Source: Bradyrhizobium sp. AZCC 1610
GTDB lineage: Bacteria > Pseudomonadota > Alphaproteobacteria > Rhizobiales > Xanthobacteraceae
NCBI RefSeq assembly: GCF_036924515.1
Contig: NZ_JAZHRR010000001.1
Span: forward strand, 405,001 to 469,000
Reading direction: 5' to 3'
DNA: 64,000 nt
Shown: positions 51,060 through 59,839 of the stretch, piece by piece
How positions within the stretch are numbered: the stretch's first letter is position 1
Layout: every line of letters begins with the position of its first letter
Notes under the pieces: generated by a model
What the model saw: the letters and a program-made list of their open reading frames with translations, nothing else
What the model was told of the DNA's origin: nothing
The model's database searches: none
Position numbers and translations under genes: made by a program

Positions 51060-51824
51060 ATGGCCTCGATCGTGACAGCCAACTTCGATCGGAACAACGT
51101 CACGCCGATTCGGAGGGAGCGTACCGAGATATCGGTCCGTCCTGTCGAGTTTGCCGGCGGCGGTACGTATGGTGCGTATCGACGCCGCCGGCGTTCGCGC
51201 CGCATCGCGCGGACTGAACCGTCGTCATCGATTGCAAAGCGCATCTTCGATATCGCCGCGGCAAGCGGCGCATTGCTGTTTTTCGCACCTCTCCTGATCG
51301 CGATTGCGGTGGCGATAAAGGCGACGTCGCCGGGCCCGGTGCTGTTCTTTCAGTATCGCTACGGCTATCGAAACCGCCGCTTCAAGATCTACAAGTTCCG
51401 CACCATGCGCAACGATGCCGGCGATGTGCGCGGCGTAACGCAGACGGTGCAGGGCGACGCGCGCGTGACGCCTGTGGGGCGAATTCTGCGCAAGACCAGC
51501 CTCGACGAAATTCCGCAACTGATCAACGTGATCAAGGGCGACATGTCGCTGGTCGGGCCCCGGCCGCATGTGCCGGGAATGCTGGCGGCGGATCTGCCCT
51601 ACGAAGACCTCGTGCCATACTATTTTCAACGTCATACGGCGCGGCCGGGCATTACCGGGCTCGCGCAGGTCAGCGGCTGCCGAGGAAGCACGGCCCAGTC
51701 CGGGCCGGCGATTTCGCGGATCGATTACGATCTCCACTACATCGAAAGATGGTCGCTGCGCTTGGACATCATGATCATCATCCGCACGATCCGCAAAGAG
51801 TTCCTGTCGGGAAGCGGATTCTGA
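51060..51824 (+). CDS. Undecaprenyl-phosphate sugar-1-phosphate transferase (ExoY-like)
   Basis: This 254-residue enzyme starts repeat-unit synthesis by moving a hexose-1-phosphate to undecaprenyl phosphate. It has a ~55-residue arginine-rich cytoplasmic N-terminus, one membrane segment ([20 protein letters not shown]) and the conserved bacterial sugar-transferase domain: [44 protein letters not shown] and [16 protein letters not shown]. It lacks the multi-helix N-terminal part of WbaP and so resembles ExoY. It opens the plus-strand half of the locus. Confidence 0.94.
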   Translation: MASIVTANFDRNNVTPIRRERTEISVRPVEFAGGGTYGAYRRRRRSRRIARTEPSSSIAKRIFDIAAASGALLFFAPLLIAIAVAIKATSPGPVLFFQYRYGYRNRRFKIYKFRTMRNDAGDVRGVTQTVQGDARVTPVGRILRKTSLDEIPQLINVIKGDMSLVGPRPHVPGMLAADLPYEDLVPYYFQRHTARPGITGLAQVSGCRGSTAQSGPAISRIDYDLHYIERWSLRLDIMIIIRTIRKEFLSGSGF

Positions 51825-51853
51825 CCAACGTCAACACATCGAAGGACCATGCC

Positions 51854-53293
51854 ATGGCGATGATCGAGCCGCACGGCCGTATCGTACCCGTTCTCCTGTC
51901 GGGCGGCGCCGGCTCGCGGCTGTGGCCGTTGTCACGCGAGACCTATCCCAAGCAATTGCTTTCGCTGCTCGGCGAAAACACCTTGCTGCAGCAAACCGCG
52001 CTGCGGGTCGACGATCGCTCGCTGTTTGCTGAACCGATGGTGATCGCAAACGCCGAGCATCGCTTCGCGATCGGCGAGCAGCTGCGCGCGGTCGGCGTCG
52101 ATCGTCCAACCATCGTGCTCGAACCGTTCGGAAGGAATACCGCTCCCGCCGTCGCGGTTGCTGCGCTGCTCGCCAGCGAGAGCGATCCCGACGCCGTGAT
52201 ACTGGCGATGCCGGTCGATCACTGGGTGCGCGATCACGCCGCGTTTCGCGCCGCCATATCGACGGGCGTCACGGCAGCGCGCTACGGTCGATTCGTCCTG
52301 TTCGGCGTTCGGCCTTTATCGGCGGCGACCGGGTTTGGCTATATCCGGATGGGCGTCGAACTGGAAGCCGCTTCCCCGATTCGCAACGTTGCAAGCTTCG
52401 TCGAGAAGCCGGATCTGGTGACGGTGGAGCGCCTGCTGGCCTGCGACGAGCATGTCTGGAACAGCGGGATATTCTTGCTGCCGGCCCGCCAGTTCATCGA
52501 CGAATTGGCGCATCGGGCGCCGGAGGTGCTTGCCGCCTGCCGCAAGGCGCTGACCGGCGCAACGCGCGATCTCGATTTTCTCCGCCTCGACGAGCGCGCT
52601 TTCGAAGCCTGCCCGTCCATCTCGATGGACTACGCGATCATGGAAAAGACCGACAATGCGGTGGTCGTTCCCGCCACGTTCGACTGGAGCGATGTCGGAA
52701 GCTGGTCGGCCTTGTGGTCGATGGCGGAAAAGGATCCGTCGGGGAATGTGGTGATTGGCGATGCCGTGATGGAAGACACCTCGGGCTGCTATGTCCGCGG
52801 CGACGGGCAACTGGTCGCAGCACTCGGGGTCGAGGATCTCGTCATCGCCACTTCGCCTGACGTGGTGCTGGTGACCAGCCGGAAGCGTGACCAGGATGTC
52901 GGAAAATTGGTCGAGCGTCTGAAGGCAAACGGCCATCGGTCGGCGACCCAGACCCACAGCGTCCATCGCCCTTGGGGCTACTATCAGTCGATCCATGCCG
53001 GCGAGCGGTTTCAGGTCAAGCGAATTACCGTCAATCCCGGCGCCAAGCTGTCGCTGCAGAAACATTATCATCGCGCCGAACATTGGGTCGTGGTGAACGG
53101 CACCGCGATCGTCACGCGCGACGACGAGGAGATCCTGCTGCGCGAGAACGAGTCGATCTTCGTGCCCCTGGGATGCATGCATCGTCTGGAGAATCCCGGA
53201 AAGGTTCCCCTCAATCTGATCGAGGTCCAGTCCGGTTCCTATCTCGGGGAGGACGACATCGTCCGGGTTCAGGATATCTATGACCGCGTCTGA
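51854..53293 (+). CDS. manC: Mannose-1-phosphate guanylyltransferase / mannose-6-phosphate isomerase
   Basis: This 479-residue bifunctional enzyme makes GDP-mannose. The nucleotidyltransferase signature LLSGGAGSRLWPLSRETYPK lies near residues 14-33; EPFGRNTAPAVAVAAL and FVEKPDL are also present. The C-terminal cupin domain has HRPWGYYQSIHAGERFQVKR, then LQKHYHRAEHWVVVNGTAIV with the metal-binding histidines, for mannose-6-phosphate isomerisation. ATG 51854 has AAGGA 7 nt upstream. It is 29 bp after the priming transferase, implying that mannose or a GDP-mannose derivative is in the polymer. Confidence 0.95.
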   Translation: MAMIEPHGRIVPVLLSGGAGSRLWPLSRETYPKQLLSLLGENTLLQQTALRVDDRSLFAEPMVIANAEHRFAIGEQLRAVGVDRPTIVLEPFGRNTAPAVAVAALLASESDPDAVILAMPVDHWVRDHAAFRAAISTGVTAARYGRFVLFGVRPLSAATGFGYIRMGVELEAASPIRNVASFVEKPDLVTVERLLACDEHVWNSGIFLLPARQFIDELAHRAPEVLAACRKALTGATRDLDFLRLDERAFEACPSISMDYAIMEKTDNAVVVPATFDWSDVGSWSALWSMAEKDPSGNVVIGDAVMEDTSGCYVRGDGQLVAALGVEDLVIATSPDVVLVTSRKRDQDVGKLVERLKANGHRSATQTHSVHRPWGYYQSIHAGERFQVKRITVNPGAKLSLQKHYHRAEHWVVVNGTAIVTRDDEEILLRENESIFVPLGCMHRLENPGKVPLNLIEVQSGSYLGEDDIVRVQDIYDRV

Positions 53294-53380
53294 GGTGCGG
53301 CCGGGTGGGAGGCAGCACCCGCATCGAGGACGACGTACGTCGCAGCGAAGGCTGTGTGTGCGACACCAAGGGAGGCAGCG

Positions 53381-54169
53381 ATGAACGCAAAGCAACAGGT
53401 CAAGGAACTGGTGAAGGATGCGTTTCCCTCGGTATGGCTGCAATGGCATTTCATGAAGCGCCCCAAATCGGCGGAGCGGGAGCTGTCCTATCTCGACAAG
53501 GTGATTCCCGATGACGCGGTGACGGTGGACGTCGGCGCCAATTGCGGCCTGTACACGCGGCGGCTGGCGCGCCTTTCCAGGCAGGTTCACGCCTTCGAGC
53601 CTTCGCAGCAGATGGCGAGGCTGCTGCGCCGAACCTCGGCGCGGAATGTGAGTGTCCACGAGATCGCACTGTCGGATCATGACGGCGATGCCGAGTTATA
53701 CATCCCGCAAGGCGACGACGGCCTGGTCTATGGCCTGGCCTCGCTGGAGGCGCGAACCGATTCATCGGCCAGGTTAGTCTCTACCCATGTGCCGATCGCG
53801 CGGCTCGACGCGGTCATCAATCAGGATGTGGCGTTCGTGAAGATCGACGTCGAAGGCCACGAGTTGAACGTCCTGAACGGCGCCGTCGAACTTCTGGAGC
53901 GTTGCCAGCCGGTATTTTTGGTGGAGGCGGAAGACCGCCATCGCGCCGAGGCGACGCGCTCGGTGTTCGAATTCTTCCGGAGTAAATCCTATCGGGGGTT
54001 CTTCCTTAAGGACAGCGAGGTGATCGGCGTCGAACAGTTCGATTCCCGCAGGCTCCAGGATGCCGGTGCGCTGCGACCGGACGGCGGACGCAAGGACGGA
54101 CGGTTCTACGTCAACAATTTCTTTTTCTTTCCCCGTCATCTCGACGGTGAATCGATACTGAGCAGCTAG
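53381..54169 (+). CDS. FkbM family methyltransferase
   Basis: The product has 262 residues. FkbM-type O-methyltransferase motifs are DDAVTVDVGANCGLYTRRLA (SAM motif I), VHAFEPSQQMARLLRR (motif II) and VAFVKIDVEGHELNVLNGAV (the KIDVEGxE signature). It probably O-methylates a sugar of the repeat unit. ATG 53381 has GGGAGG directly upstream; the alternative ATG at 53354 lacks a ribosome-binding site. It lies in the plus-strand precursor operon between manC and the UDP-glucose dehydrogenase gene. Confidence 0.92.
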   Translation: MNAKQQVKELVKDAFPSVWLQWHFMKRPKSAERELSYLDKVIPDDAVTVDVGANCGLYTRRLARLSRQVHAFEPSQQMARLLRRTSARNVSVHEIALSDHDGDAELYIPQGDDGLVYGLASLEARTDSSARLVSTHVPIARLDAVINQDVAFVKIDVEGHELNVLNGAVELLERCQPVFLVEAEDRHRAEATRSVFEFFRSKSYRGFFLKDSEVIGVEQFDSRRLQDAGALRPDGGRKDGRFYVNNFFFFPRHLDGESILSS

Positions 54170-54235
54170 CCCGTCGTTTCACCTTTTATCTCCGTCGGCG
54201 CAGGGCCGCGCGCGGCTTTTCAGACAGGAACCGTA

Positions 54236-55555
54236 ATGCATATAGCGATGATTGGCGCCGGCTATGTCGGGCTGGTGTCAGGGGCGTGTTTTTCCGATTT
54301 CGGGCATCAGGTCGTCTGTATCGATAGCAACGCCGAGAAAGTTGCCAGCCTCAACAACGGAGAGATGCCGATTCACGAACCCGGACTTGCCGAACTGGTG
54401 GCGCGAAATGTCGGCCAGGGCCGCCTGTCATTTGCGAGCGATCTGAAGTCGGCCGTGCGCGAAGCGGAGGTGGTGTTCATCGCGGTCGGCACGCCGTCGC
54501 GCCGCGGCGATGGTCACGCCGATCTTTCCTATGTCTATGCGGCGGCGCGCGAGATCGCGGGCGCGCTCCCGGAACGGGCAGTGGTGGTTACCAAGTCGAC
54601 GGTTCCGGTCGGGACCGGCGACGAGGTCGAGCGCATCATCCGCGAAGAGAACCCGACAGCCACGGTTGCCGTCGTCTCGAATCCCGAGTTCTTGCGCGAA
54701 GGGGCGGCGATCCGCGACTTCAAGCATCCCGACCGGATCGTGATCGGAACGGATGACGCGCGCGCCCGCAGCGTGATGGCCGAAGTGTACCGGCCGCTTC
54801 ACCTCAACGCGTCGCCGATCCTCTATACCGACCGCCGCACCGCGGAGCTGACGAAATATGCCGCCAACTCCTTCCTCGCCACCAAGATTGCGTTCATCAA
54901 CGAGATTGCCGACCTTGCAGAAAAGGTCGGCGCCGATGTGCAGGAAGTCGCACGCGGGATCGGCCTCGACAACCGGATCGGTCAGAAATTCCTGCACGCA
55001 GGCCCGGGCTTCGGCGGATCCTGCTTTCCAAAGGATGCGATGGCGCTGATCAAGACCGGCCAGGACAATGAATCGCCGGTGCGGATCGTGGAGACGGTGG
55101 TCGCCGTCAACGACCAGCGCAAGCGGGCGATGGCGCGCAAGGTCGCGAATGCATTCGGCGGCAATATCCGCGGAAAATCGATTGCGGTTCTCGGCGTCAC
55201 CTTCAAGCCCGATACCGACGATATGCGCGACGCGCCATCGATTCCGCTGATCACGGCGCTGCAGGACATGGGAGCCGAGGTTCGCGTTTTCGATCCCGTC
55301 GGCATGGAGCAGGCGAAGAAGGTGTTCGAGAACGTCACCTTCAGCGAGAACGCCTACCGTTGCGCCAAGGGATGCCACGCGCTCGTCATCGTCACGGAAT
55401 GGGAGCAGTTCCGGGCGCTCGATCTCAAGGAATTGTCCACCATCATGGCCTGCCCCGTCATCGTCGATCTGCGCAACATCTACTCTCCGGAGGAGGTGGA
55501 GCGGAACGGCTTTCTGTACTGCGGCGTTGGTCGGCCGAAATCGGTGGCGTACTGA
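54236..55555 (+). CDS. UDP-glucose 6-dehydrogenase
   Basis: This 439-residue enzyme oxidises UDP-glucose to UDP-glucuronate using two NAD+. The Rossmann motif MIGAGYVGLVSGACFSDFGH is at the N-terminus, and the catalytic Cys lies in FGGSCFPKDAMAL near residue 263. The C-terminal UDP-binding domain shows AVLGVTFKPDTDDMRDAPSI. The length and motifs are those of bacterial Ugd/RkpK/TuaD. With the epimerase downstream it provides uronic acids for the polymer. Confidence 0.95.
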   Translation: MHIAMIGAGYVGLVSGACFSDFGHQVVCIDSNAEKVASLNNGEMPIHEPGLAELVARNVGQGRLSFASDLKSAVREAEVVFIAVGTPSRRGDGHADLSYVYAAAREIAGALPERAVVVTKSTVPVGTGDEVERIIREENPTATVAVVSNPEFLREGAAIRDFKHPDRIVIGTDDARARSVMAEVYRPLHLNASPILYTDRRTAELTKYAANSFLATKIAFINEIADLAEKVGADVQEVARGIGLDNRIGQKFLHAGPGFGGSCFPKDAMALIKTGQDNESPVRIVETVVAVNDQRKRAMARKVANAFGGNIRGKSIAVLGVTFKPDTDDMRDAPSIPLITALQDMGAEVRVFDPVGMEQAKKVFENVTFSENAYRCAKGCHALVIVTEWEQFRALDLKELSTIMACPVIVDLRNIYSPEEVERNGFLYCGVGRPKSVAY

Positions 55556-55598
55556 CACGCATGCGCCGCCATGACATCGGCTGGTTAAGGATACACGG

Positions 55599-56627
55599 AT
55601 GATAATGCCGGATCAGGCAATTCTGGTAACGGGGGCCGCGGGCTTCATCGGATTCCACGTGGCGCAGCGGTTGCTGCAGTCCGGCCACCGCGTCGTCGGG
55701 ATCGACAATCTCAATGGATATTATGATCCGCGGCTGAAGGCGGCCCGGCTCGATATCCTCCGCAACGACCCGCGCTTCCAGTTCGAAAAGCTTGATGTGG
55801 CGGATCGCGTTGCGATACCGGGGCTGTTCGCGCGATATCGGTTTCCTGTCGTCATCCATCTGGCCGCGCAAGCGGGCGTGCGATACTCGCTGCAGGATCC
55901 GCACGCCTATGTCGACGCCAATCTGGTCGGCTTCGCCAATGTCCTGGAGGGATGCCGGCACAATGGCTGCCGTCATCTGTTGTTCGCATCCTCGTCGTCC
56001 GTCTACGGGGCCAACCGGAAGCTGCCGTTCTCGGTGCATGACAACGTGGATCACCCGATCAGCCTTTATGCCGCGAGCAAGAAGGCCAACGAGTTGATGG
56101 CGCATTCGTACAGTCATCTTTACGGGATCCCGTGCACCGGCTTGCGGTTCTTCACGGTGTATGGCCCCTGGTATCGGCCCGACATGGCGCTGTTCGTGTT
56201 TGCGGACGCGATCGTCCGCGGCAACCCGGTCAAGTTGTTCAACGGCGGCCGGATGCTGCGCGACTTCACCTATGTTGACGATGTAACCGAAGCCCTGGTC
56301 CGCCTGATCGACCGCCCGCCGCAGGTTGGGCAGGCTGGGCTGGGCGGAATTCAGGACCCGGGATCGAGCATCGCCCCCTGGCGCATCTATAATGTCGGCA
56401 ACAACAAGCCGCAGGAATTGATGCTCGTGCTCGGTCTCCTCGAGCAGGAGCTGGGGCGCAAGGCCAACAAGGAAATGCTGCCGATGCAGCCGGGCGACGT
56501 GCCGACGACCTATGCCGATGTCGATGATCTCGTGCGTGACGTGGACTTCCGCCCGGCGACCCCGATCGAGGACGGCATCCACAGGTTCGCTAGCTGGTAT
56601 CGCAGCTATTGTGAGGCGGCGGCTTAA
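55599..56627 (+). CDS. NAD-dependent epimerase, UDP-glucuronate 4-epimerase-like
   Basis: This 342-residue extended-SDR enzyme has the cofactor motif VTGAAGFIGFHVAQRLL, the catalytic YAASKKANELMAHSYSHLYG (Tyr and Lys intact, near residue 157) and the substrate segment FFTVYGPWYRPDMALFVFAD. The spacing and the YGPWxRPDMA block match UDP-glucuronate 4-epimerases (LpsL type), producing UDP-galacturonate. It is 43 bp downstream of the UDP-glucose dehydrogenase gene, a natural partner, and ends tail-to-tail (4-bp overlap) with the AraC-type gene. Confidence 0.93.
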   Translation: MIMPDQAILVTGAAGFIGFHVAQRLLQSGHRVVGIDNLNGYYDPRLKAARLDILRNDPRFQFEKLDVADRVAIPGLFARYRFPVVIHLAAQAGVRYSLQDPHAYVDANLVGFANVLEGCRHNGCRHLLFASSSSVYGANRKLPFSVHDNVDHPISLYAASKKANELMAHSYSHLYGIPCTGLRFFTVYGPWYRPDMALFVFADAIVRGNPVKLFNGGRMLRDFTYVDDVTEALVRLIDRPPQVGQAGLGGIQDPGSSIAPWRIYNVGNNKPQELMLVLGLLEQELGRKANKEMLPMQPGDVPTTYADVDDLVRDVDFRPATPIEDGIHRFASWYRSYCEAAA

Positions 56628-57580
56628 TCCGAAGCGGTTCGCTGCTCCGGCGGGCCTGAGCGAAAGTCCCGTGGCGTGGCGCCAAATCGGTCCTTGAACG
56701 TGCGCGTGGCATGGGCGGCATCGGCAAAGCCGCATTGATGCGCAAGTCTGGCGATCGAAATGTTTGCCAGCGAGGGCCGCCGCAGCAGGTCTTTGAACAA
56801 TTCGACGCGCAGATGAAGGACGTGGCGTTCGAACGTGGTCTCGCGGTCGGCGAAGATACGATGAAAGGTCCGTTCCGAAATGCCGAACTCGGCGGCAAGC
56901 GCCGGCGCCGACCGAACGTTACTGATATTTGTCCTCAGATAGCCGTCGATCAGGTGAAACAGATCCGGCCGGGTGAGCTGATGGCTGCCGCCCAAGGCAA
57001 TGCGCAGCAGGGCGGACAGATAGGCTGTGATGTCAGGCCCGGAACGCGTTTCAGGCGCGCTCGGCACAGAGATTGCCGCACGCACCAAAGCCGCAATTGA
57101 GCGTGCAACCGCGCCCGACAGCGGCACAGGCTTGGCGCATAATCGCTCCGCGTCGGGGACGGCCCGCAGCAGGGCCGCGGCGGGCACGGTTGCGATCAGC
57201 ACTTCGGCGCGTTGTTCGGGGCCGAACAGCCGATCCTCGAACGGACGCCGCGCGTCGTAGAGCACGCCATATCCCGGATTGATCGTGCCTTCGTTGCCGG
57301 CTTGCACCATCGCGCTGCACCCGCGGCGCTGGAAATCGAACATGAATTCGTCGGAGCCGGCCCGGCTCACGAGCCTGGCATCGCGGGTATAGCATTGTGG
57401 GCTGCTGTCGAAGCGGACGAGCTTGGCGTCGCCGATCTCGACGAACTCGAAGTGGCCGCTGACCACGGTCGAGCCGAGCGGCTTGGTTTCAATATTGGCG
57501 AATGACCGGCAGATCGCCTCGGTCCAGAAGGCCTGGCGCTCCGTCGGGCGGATCGGGTCGGTGGAGACGCTGATCGGCAT
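56624..57580 (-). CDS. AraC-family transcriptional regulator (FeaR/NphR type)
   Basis: This 318-residue protein has an N-terminal AraC-binding-like domain (TERQAFWTEAICRSFANIET, then QRRGCSAMVQAGNEGTINPG) and a C-terminal pair of helix-turn-helix motifs (APALAAEFGISERTFHRIFA, then ISIARLAHQCGFADAAHATR, ATPRDFR). The arrangement resembles FeaR, which activates amine-oxidase genes for aromatic amine use. It is divergent from a copper amine oxidase gene 155 bp away, so it very probably controls it. ATG 57580 fits the domain start; the longer frame starting at 57748 would overlap the amine oxidase gene. Confidence 0.9.
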   Translation of the reverse strand: MPISVSTDPIRPTERQAFWTEAICRSFANIETKPLGSTVVSGHFEFVEIGDAKLVRFDSSPQCYTRDARLVSRAGSDEFMFDFQRRGCSAMVQAGNEGTINPGYGVLYDARRPFEDRLFGPEQRAEVLIATVPAAALLRAVPDAERLCAKPVPLSGAVARSIAALVRAAISVPSAPETRSGPDITAYLSALLRIALGGSHQLTRPDLFHLIDGYLRTNISNVRSAPALAAEFGISERTFHRIFADRETTFERHVLHLRVELFKDLLRRPSLANISIARLAHQCGFADAAHATRTFKDRFGATPRDFRSGPPEQRTASD

Positions 57581-57735
57581 CGTGCGAACAAGATCCGGTT
57601 TGTGGTCCCCCAGCGTCGCCCAGGACCGGTGGCTCTGGCAAGGGCCGAACCGGCCGAAGGTGGCAGGTTCATTCAAGACACGGCGGCTCGGGCCGCCGTA
57701 ACCTGCGGCCAGATCCCGGGAGAATTCGGTCCGAT

Positions 57736-59712
57736 ATGGTACGTACAAAGCCGTCTGCCGGCATAGATGCCGGCCATCCGCTCGACCCGCTCAGCGAGAC
57801 CGAGGTCGCGCTGGCGTCCGAAATATTGCGGAAAGAAAAGAGGCTCGGTCCGCACGCGCGGTTTACGCATGTGCAGCTCGAAGAGCCGGCCAAGTCCGAC
57901 GTCCTCGGATGGAAGCCGCCTGCCGGGCTCCCGCGGCGGGCCGCCGTCACCCTGTTCGACAGCAAGACCGGCGCGACGCATGTCGCGACGGTCGATCTCG
58001 AATCGAGGACGGTCACGGCGTGGCGGGAGTATTCGACCAAGGCCCATCCTTACGGCCAGCCGCCGATCACGATCGAGGAGGTGTTCAAGGTCGGCGACAT
58101 CGTCAAGGCCGATACGGACTGGCGGCGTGCGATGAAGCGGCGCGGTCTGAGCGATGAGGACATCGAACTGGTTCAGGTCGACCCGTTTTCAGCCGGCTAT
58201 TTCGATCGGGAGGTGGAGAAGGGCCGCAGGCTGGTCAGCGCCGTGTCCTACTGGCGTAGGGATCTCAAGGACAATGGCTATGCTCATCCGATCGAAGGCG
58301 TGGTCGCGCTGGTCGACCTGATCGAGAACAGGATCGTCCAGCTGGTCGACGAGTCCGACATCATTCCGATCCCAAAGAAATCGCGCAACTACGACCGGGC
58401 ATCGATTCCGCAAACGCGCAAGGACGTGAAGCCGCTGGATGTCGTGCAGAAGGACGGCCCGAGCTTCACGGTCGAGGGATGGAAGGTTAATTGGCAGAAC
58501 TGGTCGTTCCGCGTCGGTTGGACCGCGCGCGAAGGCCTGGTGCTGCACCAGATCGCCTTTCGCGACGGTGCGCGCGAACGGCCGATCATCTATCGGGCCA
58601 GTGTCACCGACATGATCGTTCCCTATGCTGATCCGACCGCCAACCATTTCTGGAAATGCGCGTTTGACGCCGGAGAGTATGGGCTCGGCAAGCTCGCCAA
58701 CGCGCTCGAACTCGGCTGCGACTGCCTCGGCCATATCCACTATTTCGACGTGCCGGTGGCCGACGATTACGGCAAGCCAACCGTCATGAACAATGCTATC
58801 TGCCTGCACGAGGAGGATTACGGCATCCTCTGGAAGCATTACGAATTCCGCAACGAGACGTTCGAGGTGCGGCGGTCACGGCGGCTCGTCATCTCGTTCT
58901 TCACGACCGTCGGAAACTACGATTACGGATTCTTCTGGTACTTCTACCAGGACGGCACCATTCAGCTCGAAGTCAAGCTCACCGGCATCATCCAGACGGC
59001 GGCGATCGCGCCGGGCAAGCCGTATCCGTGGGGCGGCATGGTCGCCGACAATCTAGGCGGTCCGACGCACCAGCATTTCTTCAACGCCCGCCTGCACATG
59101 ATGCTGGACGGTGAGGGCAATACGGTGACGGAGCACGAGTTCCGGCCGCGGCCGTGGGGAACAGACAATCCCTACGGCAATGTGTTCGACACCACGTCGC
59201 GGGTGCTTTCACGCGAGCGCGACGCGGTCCGCGAGGCCGACGGGCGGACCGGACGCTACTGGAAGATCACCAATCCCAATCAAAAGAACAGTGTCGGCGG
59301 CCCGACGGCCTACAAGCTCCTGGCGCACAGTGCGCCCGTGATGCTTGCGCAGCAGGGCTGCTACATGACTTCGCGCGGCGGCTTTGCGACCAAGCACATC
59401 TGGGTGACGCGCTATGCGCCCGACGAACGCTACGCGAGCGGCGAGTTTCCGAACCAGCATGCCGGCGGCGACGGTCTGCCGAAATATATTGCCAGGAACC
59501 GCGAAATCGAAAACCAGGATATCGTAGTCTGGCACAGTTTCGGAGCGACCCATGTCTGCCGGCCCGAGGATTTTCCGGTGATGCCGGTCGAATATGTCGG
59601 CTTCACGCTAAAGCCGAACGGCTTCTTTGCCGAGAATCCGGCGATGGACCTGCCGCCCGACCGAAACAGCGCGAGCCGGGATAACCGCGCCGACAATTCA
59701 TGCTGCGACTGA
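57736..59712 (+). CDS. Copper-containing primary-amine oxidase
   Basis: This 658-residue enzyme deaminates primary amines to aldehydes with release of ammonia and H2O2. The topaquinone precursor Tyr395 lies in TVGNYDYGFFWYFY, the catalytic base Asp is in CAFDAGEYGLGKLAN near residue 311, and the copper ligands are His445 and His447 (THQHFF) and His606 (SFGATHVCRPEDF). The N-terminus HPLDPLSETEVALASEILRK is typical, and no signal peptide is seen, so it is likely cytoplasmic, unlike E. coli TynA. The FeaR-like regulator is divergent. No aldehyde dehydrogenase is adjacent. Confidence 0.95.
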   Translation: MVRTKPSAGIDAGHPLDPLSETEVALASEILRKEKRLGPHARFTHVQLEEPAKSDVLGWKPPAGLPRRAAVTLFDSKTGATHVATVDLESRTVTAWREYSTKAHPYGQPPITIEEVFKVGDIVKADTDWRRAMKRRGLSDEDIELVQVDPFSAGYFDREVEKGRRLVSAVSYWRRDLKDNGYAHPIEGVVALVDLIENRIVQLVDESDIIPIPKKSRNYDRASIPQTRKDVKPLDVVQKDGPSFTVEGWKVNWQNWSFRVGWTAREGLVLHQIAFRDGARERPIIYRASVTDMIVPYADPTANHFWKCAFDAGEYGLGKLANALELGCDCLGHIHYFDVPVADDYGKPTVMNNAICLHEEDYGILWKHYEFRNETFEVRRSRRLVISFFTTVGNYDYGFFWYFYQDGTIQLEVKLTGIIQTAAIAPGKPYPWGGMVADNLGGPTHQHFFNARLHMMLDGEGNTVTEHEFRPRPWGTDNPYGNVFDTTSRVLSRERDAVREADGRTGRYWKITNPNQKNSVGGPTAYKLLAHSAPVMLAQQGCYMTSRGGFATKHIWVTRYAPDERYASGEFPNQHAGGDGLPKYIARNREIENQDIVVWHSFGATHVCRPEDFPVMPVEYVGFTLKPNGFFAENPAMDLPPDRNSASRDNRADNSCCD

Positions 59713-59839
59713 CGATCCGCGCGTTCGCTTTTCATTTCACCAAGCAAGGAGACGGCGTCTCACGACATGCGAGGCCACCTACGACAATTACATGATCAGG
59801 CGGATCCGCGCCTGACGGCTGGCAACTCGGGGGCTTGAA

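Noticed and set aside
52316..53680. 454-codon minus-strand frame opposite manC
   Set aside because: Antisense to a strongly conserved bifunctional enzyme; no motif.
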